A DNA stretch of 35,535 bases from Oscillospiraceae bacterium (GCA_015067795.1 SVLU01000017.1:1-35535); one strand, 5' to 3'; numbered from the stretch's first letter, positions 15,173 through 24,718 are shown. Program-made: numbers and translations. The notes: a model not told the origin generated them from the sequence alone.

Positions 15173-15424
15173 TTAGCCCTTATCGACCTCAAGATAATGG
15201 ATAACAAGCTCCTGAAGAAGCTCATCCCTGTCAAGGCGGCAGATAAGACTGCGGGCATTATTGTAATTTGTTATATAGGTTGGGTCTTCGGAAAGAATAT
15301 AACCAACAATCTGATTGATTGGGTCATAGCCCTTCAGTTTCAGAGAATTATATACAGACATAAGTATTTCTCTGGTTTCGTTACGCTTATCAATTACGTC
15401 AAATTTTCTTGTAAATTCCTGCAC
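15173..15424 (-). CDS. ireB: IreB family regulatory phosphoprotein (UPF0297)
   Basis: An 83-residue cytosolic protein matching the IreB/YrzL family over its whole length: [33 protein letters not shown], then [17 protein letters not shown]. In Enterococcus IreB is phosphorylated by the Ser/Thr kinase IreK and lowers cephalosporin resistance. The start is a GTG eight bases after AGGAGG. The usual neighbours alaS, ruvX and yrzB are absent here. It has its own sigma-A-type promoter and terminator, so it seems to be monocistronic. Confidence 0.93.
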   Translation of the reverse strand: MQEFTRKFDVIDKRNETREILMSVYNSLKLKGYDPINQIVGYILSEDPTYITNYNNARSLICRLDRDELLQELVIHYLEVDKG

Positions 15425-15488
15425 AGCTACAACCTCCTTTGATCAGTTTTATATAAGTGTTACATGTGCATCCTTACCAACATATTAC

Positions 15489-15516
15489 ATTATACCAAAA
15501 ATCTGCGTTATGTAAA
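15489..15516 (-). promoter_or_regulatory. promoter of ireB
   Basis: TTTACA and TATAAT on the minus strand with a 16-base spacer, about 65 bases before the GTG start. Confidence 0.75.
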
Positions 15517-15556
15517 GGAATTTTGGAAAATTTTTTCATTTACTGCCAAAACCGAC

Positions 15557-15600
15557 GCTCCGCCCCATAGGGGCAAAAGAATTTTGCCTCTATGGGGAGC
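15557..15600 (-). terminator. long hairpin after the coat genes
   Basis: Arms of 16 bp at 15563-15578 and 15582-15597 (one mismatch) plus flanking GCTC/GAGC pairs, 8 bases past the coat gene stop. The T-run that usually follows is weak, so it could also be an intergenic palindromic repeat. Confidence 0.5.
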
Positions 15601-15608
15601 TGTTTGAG

Positions 15609-15884
15609 TTACTGTGCTGTGAATTTCTGTCTTGTCTGAACGATTTTCTGCTGTTCGGCAGGTTCAGGCTGATACCAGCCGTGGGACTGGAGACAGTTAA
15701 ATATATCCGCCTGAATACAATGCTCATCGTCTAAGATACTCAGCATTGTGTTTCTCAGCTGAGCACTGACCGCTTCACCTGCGTAGGTATTGTAGCTGTC
15801 GGTCATCAGCTTCTGGCTGAGAAGGGCATCGTTCAAAATCTGCTTTTCGTCAAGGAGCTGGGCGCACTGATCGGGATTGGACAT
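15609..15884 (-). CDS. CotF-like spore coat protein
   Basis: A 91-residue helical protein of the coat F (ferritin-like) group: LDEKQILNDALLSQKLMTDSYNTYAGEAVSAQLRNTMLSILDDEHCIQADIF, then a short tail with GWYQPEPA. Such proteins are known as small coat or spore-associated proteins in Clostridia. It lies 12 bases after a second, shorter member with GGAGGAG before the ATG, so the two form one transcription unit. Confidence 0.85.
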   Translation of the reverse strand: MSNPDQCAQLLDEKQILNDALLSQKLMTDSYNTYAGEAVSAQLRNTMLSILDDEHCIQADIFNCLQSHGWYQPEPAEQQKIVQTRQKFTAQ

Positions 15885-15896
15885 GGTTTTCTCCTC

Positions 15897-16082
15897 CTAC
15901 TGTAAGAATGTCAACAGAGTGTTGAAGTGCTGCTGATGCTTTGCCGCAAAGTTATTGAAATCCTGCTGCATCTTTGTATCGTTGCAAAGGCACGCCATTG
16001 CCTGATACTTTTTCACCAGCGTCTGCTCATGGTTCATCTGGTCCTCAAGAGCAGACAGTTCTTTTGCTGTCAGATTAGTCAT
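15897..16082 (-). CDS. small CotF-like/spore-associated protein
   Basis: A 61-residue protein with the same helical character: LTAKELSALEDQMNHEQTLVKKYQAMA, then QQDFNNFAAKHQQHFNTLL. The HEQ and KHQQH spacing resembles the ferritin-like coat family whose short members occur in pairs. TGGAGG precedes the ATG. It is the first gene of a two-gene unit with the 91-residue coat protein. The family link is inferred from pattern and context. Confidence 0.75.
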   Translation of the reverse strand: MTNLTAKELSALEDQMNHEQTLVKKYQAMACLCNDTKMQQDFNNFAAKHQQHFNTLLTFLQ

Positions 16083-16148
16083 CGTTCCTCCAAATATTGT
16101 TTATTATGGGCCCATTTTAGTATCTCACAGATATTGGAGATTATCCCT

Positions 16149-16715
16149 CTAAATCAAATAACCGTCCTTTATCTGAAAAACTATACAGCACTTCCCCTCT
16201 ATCATTGCAGATGAACCATATCGGAACACAGGCATCAGGGGAAAGGGCTGCTCCGACGAGATGGGTATTGCAAAGAGAACAACATCGCCGTTACGGGCAA
16301 CAAGACCTCCCTTAATTGCTGAAGCGGTTTCCATCAGATCCGGGTCAGCAAACAGAGAGCCCGGGTCCTCGGCAGGCTTCCAAGCTGAGTCCTCTTTGGT
16401 TTTTTGTGGTTCAGGTTTTGTCACCGCCTCCGGCTTATGGGGAGTATCATCACTGCCCATTATCTCAAACCTTGTGCAGGTATCTATCGGCGTTTTCTGC
16501 AAATCATTTTTGGAGTATTTCTTTCTCAGGCACAGACCGTCCTCCGTTGGTGACATTATTCCGATGGAATAAAACTCTTCTCCCAACACGGCGTATAGAC
16601 GCATTAATTTATGAAAATATGTACATTTGCAATGAATTACAGTAAAAAGTCCCTCTTTCAGCAGCTCCGCTGTACCCACCTGCTTATCCCTGTAAAATAC
16701 GTCAATTTTTTTCAT
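16149..16715 (-). CDS. hypothetical protein, clostridial type
   Basis: A 188-residue soluble protein without a signal peptide or membrane segment. It has two conserved-looking ends, MKKIDVFYRDKQVGTAELLKEGLFTVI and SSAMIEGKCCIVFQIKDG. They are joined by a Pro/Glu/Lys-rich, probably disordered linker (about 100-125). The N-terminal half (IGIMSPTEDGLCLRKKYSKNDL) could be a small beta domain. I do not recognise a function. GGGGTGG precedes the start. It lies between the mazF terminator and the coat pair. Confidence 0.7.
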   Translation of the reverse strand: MKKIDVFYRDKQVGTAELLKEGLFTVIHCKCTYFHKLMRLYAVLGEEFYSIGIMSPTEDGLCLRKKYSKNDLQKTPIDTCTRFEIMGSDDTPHKPEAVTKPEPQKTKEDSAWKPAEDPGSLFADPDLMETASAIKGGLVARNGDVVLFAIPISSEQPFPLMPVFRYGSSAMIEGKCCIVFQIKDGYLI

Positions 16716-16731
16716 AAGCCACCCCTATACA

Positions 16732-16770
16732 ATAAAAAAGATTCCTCACATAAAAATATGTAAGGAATCT
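16732..16770 (-). terminator. terminator of mazF
   Basis: An inverted repeat (16739-16752 with 16757-16770) followed on the minus strand by a T-run; a weak A-rich tail on the other side allows bidirectional action. Confidence 0.8.
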
Positions 16771-16813
16771 AAAAATATAACATTGACCTTTTAGCAGGTT
16801 TCTGTACTCCGAG

Positions 16814-17164
16814 TCAGCTCAGACCAAAGCTCACGGCTATTGCATTGTCCACCTGGTTCATCAGGTTATCATCCAGCTTGCCCATTCGCTCTTTCAGTCT
16901 GCGTTTATCTATGGTGCGTATCTGCTCAAGCAATACGACGGAATCCTTTGTCAGACCATAGCTTCTGGCCTCCAGCTCAATGTGAGTGGGAAGTCTTGCC
17001 TTATTGATCTGGGACGTTATCGCCGCCGCTATGACAGTTGGACTGTGCTTGTTGCCTGTATCGTTCTGCACGATCAAAACAGGCCTCATTCCGCCCTGCT
17101 CACTGCCCACCACAGGACTCAGATCAGCGTAATAAATATCTCCTCTTTTGACTCCGCTTAACAC
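16814..17164 (-). CDS. mazF: MazF/PemK-family endoribonuclease toxin
   Basis: A 116-residue ribosome-independent mRNA interferase like Bacillus NdoA. Typical segments are [45 protein letters not shown] and [16 protein letters not shown]. The start is GTG, 9 bases after GGAGAG; an in-frame TGA just upstream excludes a longer form. It lies downstream of alr as in Bacillus, where the antitoxin ndoAI sits between the two. Here the 190-base gap is too short for a normal antitoxin and I see none. Confidence 0.93.
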   Translation of the reverse strand: MLSGVKRGDIYYADLSPVVGSEQGGMRPVLIVQNDTGNKHSPTVIAAAITSQINKARLPTHIELEARSYGLTKDSVVLLEQIRTIDKRRLKERMGKLDDNLMNQVDNAIAVSFGLS

Positions 17165-17354
17165 GCAGCTTCACTCTCCGTCGAAGTATTGTGGGCCTTG
17201 GTCACGATATGTAACCAGGCGTGGTCAATTTCTTGACCTCCTACAATAATTCTTTCACAATGGAGGGCAAATTATACTGTCATCACAAAATTATCTTTCC
17301 TGTCGGGCAGTTGTCTGCCCCTTTATAATCTATGCCCCAAACCTCTTTTGTGTG

Positions 17355-18476
17355 TCAGACATAGATACGTGGAATTCTCGGTGACAGGGCACAGCACATT
17401 TCATAGGAAATGGTTCCTGCCTTTTCCGCAACGTCCTCAACAGTCAAAATATTATCGCCGTCGTGACCAAAAATCGTTACCACGTCGCCAACCTTCGGGT
17501 CATTGGCATTCGTCACATCCAGCATACACATATCCATGCAGATATTGCCCACCTGAGAAACAATACTGCCATTTACGGAGACCACAAGCTTGTTGGACAG
17601 AGCTCTGTGTAGACCGTCGGCATAGCCCATGGGGATAACGGCAATTCTTCTCTGCCCGGAGGTTGTGTGTGTTCTGCCGTAGCTTATGGAGTAGCCTGCC
17701 TCCATAGTCTTGATGCTGACTATTCTGGACTTGACCTCCATTGCCGGACGAAGCTCAATTCCGCCGGTTTCCCCTCCCGGGTACATACCGTAGAGCATAA
17801 GTCCCGGTCTGACCATATCAAGCTGCATTTCCGGATAATTTATCATAGCACCGCTGTTGGCACAGTGCTTTATTCTGAACCTTTTTCCGCTTCCCTTTTC
17901 CAGCCTGTCCACAAGGTTCATGAAATCATCAAACTGTGTTAAAGTGTATTCATCACCGAGAACCTCAGAAACAGCAAAGTGAGTGAATATACCCTCCACA
18001 TCAAAGCCGGGCATTGCCATAATCTCAAGATAGCTGTCAGTTGGGTCTTCTTCATCGTGACAGATCATACCAAGACGACCCATGCCGCTGTCTGTTTTCA
18101 GATGTATTCTGAGGGTTTTTCCGCTTTCTGCGGCAATTTTGGACATTTCCCTTGCCACACCCAGGTCACCCACAGACTGAGTAATATTGTTCTCGATAAG
18201 CTTCATTGTGAAAGCCGGCTTTGTGTAGCCAAGAATGATTATCGGTGCAGTAATACCACCCTCACGAAGCTCAATGGCCTCGTCTATAGTCGCAACAGCA
18301 AAACGCTCGCAGCCCAAAGCTTCAAGACGCTGTGCCACCATTACCGCACCGTGACCGTATGCGTTTGCCTTCACTACACCCAAAAATCCCACACCCTCCT
18401 TCAGGTGCTTTCTGATGGAGTGATAATTGAATTCTATGTTATCAAGGCTTATTTCAGCCCAGGTTCTCTCTTGCAT
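17355..18476 (-). CDS. alr: alanine racemase
   Basis: A PLP enzyme that makes D-alanine for peptidoglycan. At 373 residues it has the family length. The PLP lysine lies in GVVKANAYGHGA (K36), and the Tyr of the second active-site motif lies in YSISYGRTHTTSGQRRIAVIPMGYADGL. The C terminus keeps the beta-domain CMLDVTN segment and ends CALSPRIPRIYV. GAGGG precedes the ATG. It is 14 bases downstream of the lipoprotein gene in the conserved nnr-ydcC-alr-mazF order. Confidence 0.97.
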   Translation of the reverse strand: MQERTWAEISLDNIEFNYHSIRKHLKEGVGFLGVVKANAYGHGAVMVAQRLEALGCERFAVATIDEAIELREGGITAPIIILGYTKPAFTMKLIENNITQSVGDLGVAREMSKIAAESGKTLRIHLKTDSGMGRLGMICHDEEDPTDSYLEIMAMPGFDVEGIFTHFAVSEVLGDEYTLTQFDDFMNLVDRLEKGSGKRFRIKHCANSGAMINYPEMQLDMVRPGLMLYGMYPGGETGGIELRPAMEVKSRIVSIKTMEAGYSISYGRTHTTSGQRRIAVIPMGYADGLHRALSNKLVVSVNGSIVSQVGNICMDMCMLDVTNANDPKVGDVVTIFGHDGDNILTVEDVAEKAGTISYEMCCALSPRIPRIYV

Positions 18477-18490
18477 CGTTTTCCCTCGAA

Positions 18491-19060
18491 TTATGTTATT
18501 ATATTCTCAAACTCACAGCATAATACCATTATACCGTCAAAATAGATTTCTGATTTCACAGGAAGATCAGTTTCGCTTTCAAACCACGTGACCATGTACT
18601 CCTTCTCCGAAAGGGTGAACGTCACCGATACAGCGTCCCTTCCGTCTACGCTGTCAGCTTCCGCTCTTTCAATATAGCCTTCCGACCACTGCCCTATCAT
18701 CATTGGAATACATTCCATTGGTGACAGGCCCTTTGCGGTAAGCTCTCCCAACGCAAGCTCCGCTCCGGAGAAGCTTATTGAGCTTCCGTCAGGTGACACC
18801 GTTGCTGTAATACCCTGAAGCTCCCGGGGAGAGAGTATTTCCAAAACTCCTTCCGAGCTGTTACCTGTGTAACGAACCTTAAAGTCATAGACCCGGTCAC
18901 CGTAATCGGCAGTAATCCGAGCCGTTGCAGTCAGGTCATCCCAGCCTGCGTACTCCTCCTGTATCTCCATTGCCTTTTCCTCTGCCGTCTGCCCTGCTCC
19001 GCAGGAGCACAGCAGCACACAGAGGGCTGTCATTAGTGCAAGTAGCTTTACTTGCCGCAA
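18491..19060 (-). CDS. YdcC-like lipoprotein (LolA-like fold)
   Basis: A 189-residue lipoprotein with a lipobox (LLCSC, Cys20) and a beta-rich body. It has DLTATARITADYGDRVYDFKVRY, EGVLEILSPRELQGITA and a C-terminal half ending KSEIYFDGIMVLCCEFENI. It matches the outer-membrane-lipoprotein-sorting-like proteins found upstream of alr in Firmicutes (Bacillus YdcC). The precise role is unknown; carriage of a lipid or envelope precursor is a guess. The start is TTG with GAGGAAG inside the end of nnr, which points to co-translation. Confidence 0.85.
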   Translation of the reverse strand: MRQVKLLALMTALCVLLCSCGAGQTAEEKAMEIQEEYAGWDDLTATARITADYGDRVYDFKVRYTGNSSEGVLEILSPRELQGITATVSPDGSSISFSGAELALGELTAKGLSPMECIPMMIGQWSEGYIERAEADSVDGRDAVSVTFTLSEKEYMVTWFESETDLPVKSEIYFDGIMVLCCEFENIIT

Positions 19061-19064
19061 TGTT

Positions 19065-20585
19065 TCACTTCCTCATTATAGTTTTGTAAGCCTCAGATAT
19101 ATGATCGATCATGTCCATTGGGGTCATGGCATACTCGGTGAATTCCTTTTTACACAGATCTCCTGAAAGACTGTGAAGCAATACGCCGTATACCGCCGCC
19201 TGTGCAGGCGGAAATTTCTGACCGATAAGGGATGCTATCATTCCGGCAAGAACATCGCCGCTGCCCGCCTTCGCCATACCGGGATTTCCTGCGGTATTCA
19301 CATAAGCCGTACCGTTTGGCAATGCGGTAATTGTACCGCTTCCCTTAAGAACAACGGCACAGTTGTATTCAGCCGCGAATTTCAATGCTCCCTTCAGCCT
19401 TCCCTCAGACAGATCTCCGCCCATCCTTGCAAACTCCCGTTCATGGGGCGTAAGAATGATGGGACAAGAGGCTTCCTTTATAATATCTATATTCCCACAG
19501 ATCGCATTTATGCCGTCAGCATCAAGGATAAGAGTCTTCTTACAGGTGCGGATAATTTCCTCAACAAGCTTCCTTGTATCTCCGCCTTTGCCAAGACCGC
19601 AGCCCAAAAGACACACGTCACAGCGTTCAAGTCTTTCCCCAAGCACTTTCATCGCACCAATGGAGAAGCATCCGTCCTCAGCCGCAGGAGCAGACACTAC
19701 GATAACCTCATCGGATTTCACAGCCGCAATGGTATAAATGCTTTCAGGCACACAGAGAAAAACAAGTCCGGAGCCTGTTCTCAGTGCAGCCTTTGATGCC
19801 ATAACAGGCGCGCCTGTGTAGCCCTTGCTGCCCGCTATAACAAGCACACTGCCGTAGTCCCATTTATGGGTTTCCGCTTCCCTTCTGGGGATAAAAACAT
19901 CATTTGCGGTGATGGCGGTTACATTGCATACCGCAGCTTTGGAAAGAGCCTTTGGAAGCCCGATATCAGCAATAATAAGCTTACCTCGCATGGAAATGCC
20001 AGGAGTTACAAAATGACCGACCTTAGCCATTGTGAATGTTACCGTAACATCAGCCTTTACTGCACAGCCTAAAATGCGTCCTGTATCAGCTTCAACGCCG
20101 CTTGGAATGTCAGCGGATACAACCGGTGCATTGGAGGAGTTTATAATCTCAACAGCTTCCTTATAGAGTCCGCCAACCTCTCGGGACAGTCCCACTCCGA
20201 AGATAGCATCAATTATGACACCGCAATTATCGGCAAATCCGATCATTCTGTCATCGGCAGGGTTAAACATTTCAATATCCACACCCATGTCCTCAAGACG
20301 GTCAGCCATCTCATTGGACTCGTCGGACATATTGTCTGCATTCCCCAGAAGGTAGGCCTTTACAATGAAGCCTTTTTTGCAAAGCACAGCAGCCGCACCA
20401 AAACCATCGCCGCCGTTATTGCCGCTTCCGCAGAACACAGCACAGGAGTGCTTATTGCCCGCAAGGTCAAATGCCGCCTTTGCCACCTTCTCCGATGCGT
20501 TTTCCATGAGTTCAAGGGCTGTTACGCCCATTTTCACGGCTTCTTTATCTGCGATCATAAGCTTTTTTGAATCTGCCAGCTTCAT
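19065..20585 (-). CDS. nnr: bifunctional NAD(P)H-hydrate epimerase/dehydratase
   Basis: Repairs hydrated NADH and NADPH. The 506-residue product fuses an N-terminal epimerase (about 1-215; AVFCGSGNNGGDGFGAAAVL and DAIFGVGL) to a C-terminal ADP-dependent dehydratase (about 235-500; GSKGYTGAPVMASKAALRTGSGLV, ILTPHEREFARM and NAGSGDVLAGMIASLIGQ). Both catalytic halves look complete. It is the first gene of the lipoprotein-alr-mazF unit and has a near-consensus promoter. acpS, a frequent partner, is not beside it. Confidence 0.96.
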   Translation of the reverse strand: MKLADSKKLMIADKEAVKMGVTALELMENASEKVAKAAFDLAGNKHSCAVFCGSGNNGGDGFGAAAVLCKKGFIVKAYLLGNADNMSDESNEMADRLEDMGVDIEMFNPADDRMIGFADNCGVIIDAIFGVGLSREVGGLYKEAVEIINSSNAPVVSADIPSGVEADTGRILGCAVKADVTVTFTMAKVGHFVTPGISMRGKLIIADIGLPKALSKAAVCNVTAITANDVFIPRREAETHKWDYGSVLVIAGSKGYTGAPVMASKAALRTGSGLVFLCVPESIYTIAAVKSDEVIVVSAPAAEDGCFSIGAMKVLGERLERCDVCLLGCGLGKGGDTRKLVEEIIRTCKKTLILDADGINAICGNIDIIKEASCPIILTPHEREFARMGGDLSEGRLKGALKFAAEYNCAVVLKGSGTITALPNGTAYVNTAGNPGMAKAGSGDVLAGMIASLIGQKFPPAQAAVYGVLLHSLSGDLCKKEFTEYAMTPMDMIDHISEAYKTIMRK

Positions 20586-20614
20586 CCTGTCACCTGCCCA
20601 TAGTTATTTATTTT

Positions 20615-20643
20615 ATTATACGGCATTGGTCGGGATTAGTCAA
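20615..20643 (-). promoter_or_regulatory. promoter of the nnr-alr unit
   Basis: TTGACT and TATAAT on the minus strand with a 17-base spacer, about 30 bases before the nnr ATG. Confidence 0.85.
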
Positions 20644-20665
20644 ATGGTATACTGTATGCAAAACA

Positions 20666-20694
20666 GCAAAAGCCCCCGCCTTTCGGCGAGGGCT
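20666..20694 (-). terminator. terminator of the GH3 gene pair
   Basis: A 9-bp GC-rich stem (20672-20680 with 20685-20693) and TTTC loop, followed by TTTT on the minus strand, 68 bases past the stop of the downstream GH3 gene. Confidence 0.85.
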
Positions 20695-20761
20695 TCTTGC
20701 CAAGAAGAAACTATGAAGATCAGCGCTTTACCAGCTCAAATCAATTCATATTTAATTCTGG

Positions 20762-23700
20762 TTAATAGACTGTAACGATCTGTCTTGCCAGTCTGATAAG
20801 GTCGGAGTTCTTGATGGAACCGTCGTTGTTTACGTCAGCAAGGATCATCTGTTCTGCATCGAACTCTACCAGGTTAACAAGGTATCTTGCAAGGTAGATA
20901 ACGTCAGCATTTGTAATATAACCGTCTCTGTTGAGGTCGCCATCAGCGAGAACAAGGAGAGTTCCGTCAACAGCGTTCAGGATTGTCCAGTCGGAGTCAG
21001 CACCTGTTGCATCCAGGATCTCGATGTCGATGTCATACAGACCGCCTGCAGGTTCATCATAAACCAGAGTGAAGAGAGCTTCGCCTGCCGGGAAGCCTGC
21101 TTCATCTTCAGTCCAAACAACGAGTTCAGTTGTCAGTGGGTTGTACAGGAAGTCATAGTCACAAACGATATCATCGAATTCGATGTCGCTGTCGATTGTA
21201 AGTGTAGCGGAGGAGAGACCTTCGTAGTTGTTGATAACGTCTACGTATGCATCTTCACCGTAGAATATCTTTGTATCTTCTACGCTGAGATTGTTGTCCT
21301 GAGCTGCTGCAGTTACATAGATGTCATTGATGTTCAGGCCAACATAAGTCTGAATTCTGAGAACAGCTTTACCTGCAGGGAGGTTGATTGTGCCCATATT
21401 CAGGTTGCCGTATGTGGTCCATGCACCTGTGGTGTTCATAACGATCGGAGCATCATTCTGCTGTACGCCGTCAACATAGATGTTCATGGAGTCATCGCTG
21501 GAGTTTGATGTGGCGTAAACTGCGAACATTGCATATTCGCCTGCTTCTTCAACATTCAGATTAAATTCAATGAAGCCGAGAGCACCGTCAGCTGCGTCAG
21601 CCTGGTCGGTGTAACCCCAATGGAAGTTGTTGCCGTTAACTTCAAAACGGGACTGATAGGATCTTCTGGAGAAGAGCTTTGGATCAATGTGGTTTGTGCC
21701 GATTGCTGCGATGTCGATCACTCTGTACTGGTTGATTGCGAAGTCCGGGCAATCCATCAGTGCGTTGAGAACGTACATTGCGTTTTCTTCCAGTGTTTCA
21801 CGGGTAAGTGTGCCGTTGCGAACAGCGGTGCGGAGCTGGTTCAGGTCACCGGTGGACATCTTTACGTTGTTACCTGCGTTAACTTCGTTAACGATGTTGG
21901 AGTTGTTGCCCCAGTCTGTCATGAAGAGACCGTCCCAGCCCCATTCAAAACGAACGATACCGTGGAGGAGGTCATAGTTTTCAGAGGTTTCAATACCGTT
22001 CAGATAGTTGTAGGAGGTCATGATGCATTCAGGATCTGCTTCTTCACAAGCGATCTGGAAGCCCTTGAGATAGATCTCGCGGAGTGCCTTTTCAGATATT
22101 CTGGAGTCGGAGCTGTTTCTGTTGCCTTCTTTATTGTTTACGCAGAAGTGCTTAAGTGTAACTGCTACGCCTGTACCTTCAACACCGCGGGTCATAGCTG
22201 CTGCACTCTTACCTGCAACAACAGGGTCTTCGGAGTAGTATTCAAAGTTTCTGCCGCAGAGTGGGCTTCTGTGGATGTTCATACCAGGAGCCAGCCAAAT
22301 GTCAACCATGGACTTAAGAGCTTCAGCACCAACATTCTTACCGATTTCTTCGATAAGGTCGGTGTTCCATGTGCAAGCCTGGAGAGTGGAGCATGGCCAG
22401 TATGTTGCGTAGTATGTGGAGAGACGGATACCTGCCGGGCCGTCTGCTGTGTCAGCGGAGAAGATGCCGTACTTTTCACCGGTGCCGTTTGTGGTGCCGA
22501 TGGAGCCTGTACCGGAGTTAACGCCTGTTGCGTAGCCGGAGCAGAAGGAGATCAGTTCGTTGAGGGACATCTGAGCGAGGAATTCACTCATTGTGTTTGT
22601 GCCGTCAACAACATCCTGAAGCTTGATTACGGTTTCGCCAACATAGTCCTGATCCAGGTCTACATTGCCAACGGAAGGATTGTTTTCTTCCTCTTCTTCA
22701 TGAGCTGCTCTGATGTCAGCGATAACGTCATTTACTGTATAAGTAACGCCTTCAGGCATGAGAACCAGCTTATCAAGGTTTGTGTTGGAGTAACCGTCTG
22801 CTACTGTATTTGCAACTGTGAAGCGGAGCATTACTTCGCCTGCCGGGAGTGTTACTTCGTATGGAACTTCGTCAAAGTCAGCTGTTGTGTAAACAAGGTT
22901 CCACCACTGGAAGCCTGTGATTTCGCCTGCATTGTTGGTGTTTGGAGAGTCAAATGCGAAGCCTTCAACCGCAGTCCATGTTGCACCATTGTCAGCGGAA
23001 ATGGAGAGGGAGAGAATGTCAGTTGCATCTCTGTCCTGAGTACCGCCGTTGCCGTTAACAAAGCCCATGGAATAGGTGCCTGCTGCTGCAACATCAAGGC
23101 TCATATAGATGTGATAATTTGCACTGTTGTGGAGGAAGCCAAGAACTGTACCTGTGCCGATGTCAACCCAGTTTGTGCCGTCAAAGAGGAAGCCATTGCC
23201 TGCAGCATAAGCTTCGGTCTGCATATTGCCGCCGTAAATGGAATCTTCAAATTCAATAGTTGTCGCTGCATCTGCTGCAACTGCCACAGGTTCAAGACCA
23301 AGGTCTGTTTCGCCAAGAACTTCCATATTCAGAACTACGCTACCTGCTTCATCAACGGAAGCAACCATTCTTGTATCGAGATTTGTTGGGCAGAGTTCTG
23401 TAAGCTGTTCTACTACCTCTGGTGCACCTACAACATAGGTGTTAGCTTTTTCAATATTTCTTACGGAGTTACCAACATAGATCTCATATTCGCCGGAGTC
23501 CATAACATAAGCAGACTCGTAACCGGAAGCGCCTGTGTCATCAAAGCTTGCCATGTATTCAACCGGATAGGAAACTGTGTATCTCTTAGTTTCGCCAGGC
23601 TGCAGAAGGTCGGTCTTAAGATAACCGCCAAGATTGATAGCTGCCTTAGGAAGAGTTGCAGTGTAAGTAATGCCTGTGCCCTGAGATGTGAACTGTTCAC

Positions 23701-24718
23701 CCTTCATTGGTGGCTTGTAGTAAAGCTGAACTACTTCCTTACCTGCTACATCGCCGGTATTTGTAACCTCAACAATAGAAGTTATTCTGTTATCGATGGT
23801 ACCTGTAGCAATCTCATTGATGTCAAATGTGGTGTAGGACAAACCATAACCGAATGGATATGCTACTCTGTCAGGAGCGAAGGTTTCAAAGTAACGGTAA
23901 CCAACATAGATGTCGTCGGTGTATCTTACATAACCTGTGGATTCTGTAAAGGTTTCGGTGCTTGGATAGTCGTTAATATCCATTGCGTAAGTGTCAACAA
24001 GCTTACCGGATGGGTTTGCGTCACCAAGGAGAACGTCTGCCATGCCGTATGCACCCATTTCACCTGCCATGTAAGTGATGAGGAGAGCGTCAACGTCGAT
24101 GCCGTAGTTATTGCCGTCAAGGGACCAGTCTGTGCTGATCATACTTGGAGCGTTAACAAGAACAACAACTTCGTCAAACTTTTCTGTAAGAGTCTGGAGC
24201 ATTGTTTCTTCCGCAGAGGAGAGATACCAGTTAGACGCACTGATATCGGAGCCTTCTGTGGAGTAACGGGTGAGGAACATGATAGCTGTATCAGCATAAG
24301 CTGCTGCAGCGTCATACATAGCTTCATTAGGAACGTAGGATACGCTTGCCTGATATGCTTCTGCCAGTGGCTTATAGATGTCTATCTTACCGTCGTTGGC
24401 AGCTTCGAGAAGAACTTCAATTGGGCCTTCAGGAACATAGTCCATGTTAACCCAACCGGAGCCGCCGCCACCGATCTGATAACCCTGGGATGTGCTGGAT
24501 ACGAATACCTGACCGCCGCCGAAAACTGCAACCTTATCGGAGGAGTCAAGAGGAAGTACGTCATCATCATTCTTAAGAAGAACGATACCCTCGCCGATAG
24601 CTTCACGAGCCAGCTCCTTATGAGCAGGATCGGAAGATGCAACTACTGTTGCCGGTAACATACAAATTATCATTACCAGAGCGAGAAGAGCCGCTAAGAA
24701 TTTTCTTGCTGTCTTCAT
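20762..24718 (-). CDS. cellulosomal-type GH3 glycosidase, permuted, with dockerin (paralogue A)
   Basis: A 1318-residue secreted enzyme, probably a beta-glucosidase or beta-xylosidase. Order of parts: signal peptide (1-27), the GH3 C-domain first (about 32-300, acid/base Glu in RYSTEGSD, E155), an FnIII-like domain (about 308-428) and a carbohydrate-binding-like beta domain (about 488-655). The GH3 barrel half follows (about 705-990, LKHF K856-H857, nucleophile Asp in MTDWGNN, D935), then a CBM6-like domain (about 1015-1138), a cohesin-like beta domain (about 1145-1258) and a dockerin (about 1260-1318). The dockerin has calcium loops DLNRDGYITNAD and DVNNDGSIKNSD. GH3 enzymes with the C-domain first are known from Ruminococcus and Butyrivibrio. 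The ATG at 24718 was chosen over an in-frame TTG two codons upstream, by homology with paralogue B. Sugar specificity cannot be read. Confidence 0.93.
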   Translation of the reverse strand: MKTARKFLAALLALVMIICMLPATVVASSDPAHKELAREAIGEGIVLLKNDDDVLPLDSSDKVAVFGGGQVFVSSTSQGYQIGGGGSGWVNMDYVPEGPIEVLLEAANDGKIDIYKPLAEAYQASVSYVPNEAMYDAAAAYADTAIMFLTRYSTEGSDISASNWYLSSAEETMLQTLTEKFDEVVVLVNAPSMISTDWSLDGNNYGIDVDALLITYMAGEMGAYGMADVLLGDANPSGKLVDTYAMDINDYPSTETFTESTGYVRYTDDIYVGYRYFETFAPDRVAYPFGYGLSYTTFDINEIATGTIDNRITSIVEVTNTGDVAGKEVVQLYYKPPMKGEQFTSQGTGITYTATLPKAAINLGGYLKTDLLQPGETKRYTVSYPVEYMASFDDTGASGYESAYVMDSGEYEIYVGNSVRNIEKANTYVVGAPEVVEQLTELCPTNLDTRMVASVDEAGSVVLNMEVLGETDLGLEPVAVAADAATTIEFEDSIYGGNMQTEAYAAGNGFLFDGTNWVDIGTGTVLGFLHNSANYHIYMSLDVAAAGTYSMGFVNGNGGTQDRDATDILSLSISADNGATWTAVEGFAFDSPNTNNAGEITGFQWWNLVYTTADFDEVPYEVTLPAGEVMLRFTVANTVADGYSNTNLDKLVLMPEGVTYTVNDVIADIRAAHEEEEENNPSVGNVDLDQDYVGETVIKLQDVVDGTNTMSEFLAQMSLNELISFCSGYATGVNSGTGSIGTTNGTGEKYGIFSADTADGPAGIRLSTYYATYWPCSTLQACTWNTDLIEEIGKNVGAEALKSMVDIWLAPGMNIHRSPLCGRNFEYYSEDPVVAGKSAAAMTRGVEGTGVAVTLKHFCVNNKEGNRNSSDSRISEKALREIYLKGFQIACEEADPECIMTSYNYLNGIETSENYDLLHGIVRFEWGWDGLFMTDWGNNSNIVNEVNAGNNVKMSTGDLNQLRTAVRNGTLTRETLEENAMYVLNALMDCPDFAINQYRVIDIAAIGTNHIDPKLFSRRSYQSRFEVNGNNFHWGYTDQADAADGALGFIEFNLNVEEAGEYAMFAVYATSNSSDDSMNIYVDGVQQNDAPIVMNTTGAWTTYGNLNMGTINLPAGKAVLRIQTYVGLNINDIYVTAAAQDNNLSVEDTKIFYGEDAYVDVINNYEGLSSATLTIDSDIEFDDIVCDYDFLYNPLTTELVVWTEDEAGFPAGEALFTLVYDEPAGGLYDIDIEILDATGADSDWTILNAVDGTLLVLADGDLNRDGYITNADVIYLARYLVNLVEFDAEQMILADVNNDGSIKNSDLIRLARQIVTVY

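Noticed and set aside
21620-24658. A 1012-codon open frame on the plus strand opposite GH3 paralogue A
   Set aside because: Antisense to a gene with clear GH3 and dockerin motifs; a similar shadow lies opposite paralogue B (25439-26707), so it comes from codon bias.
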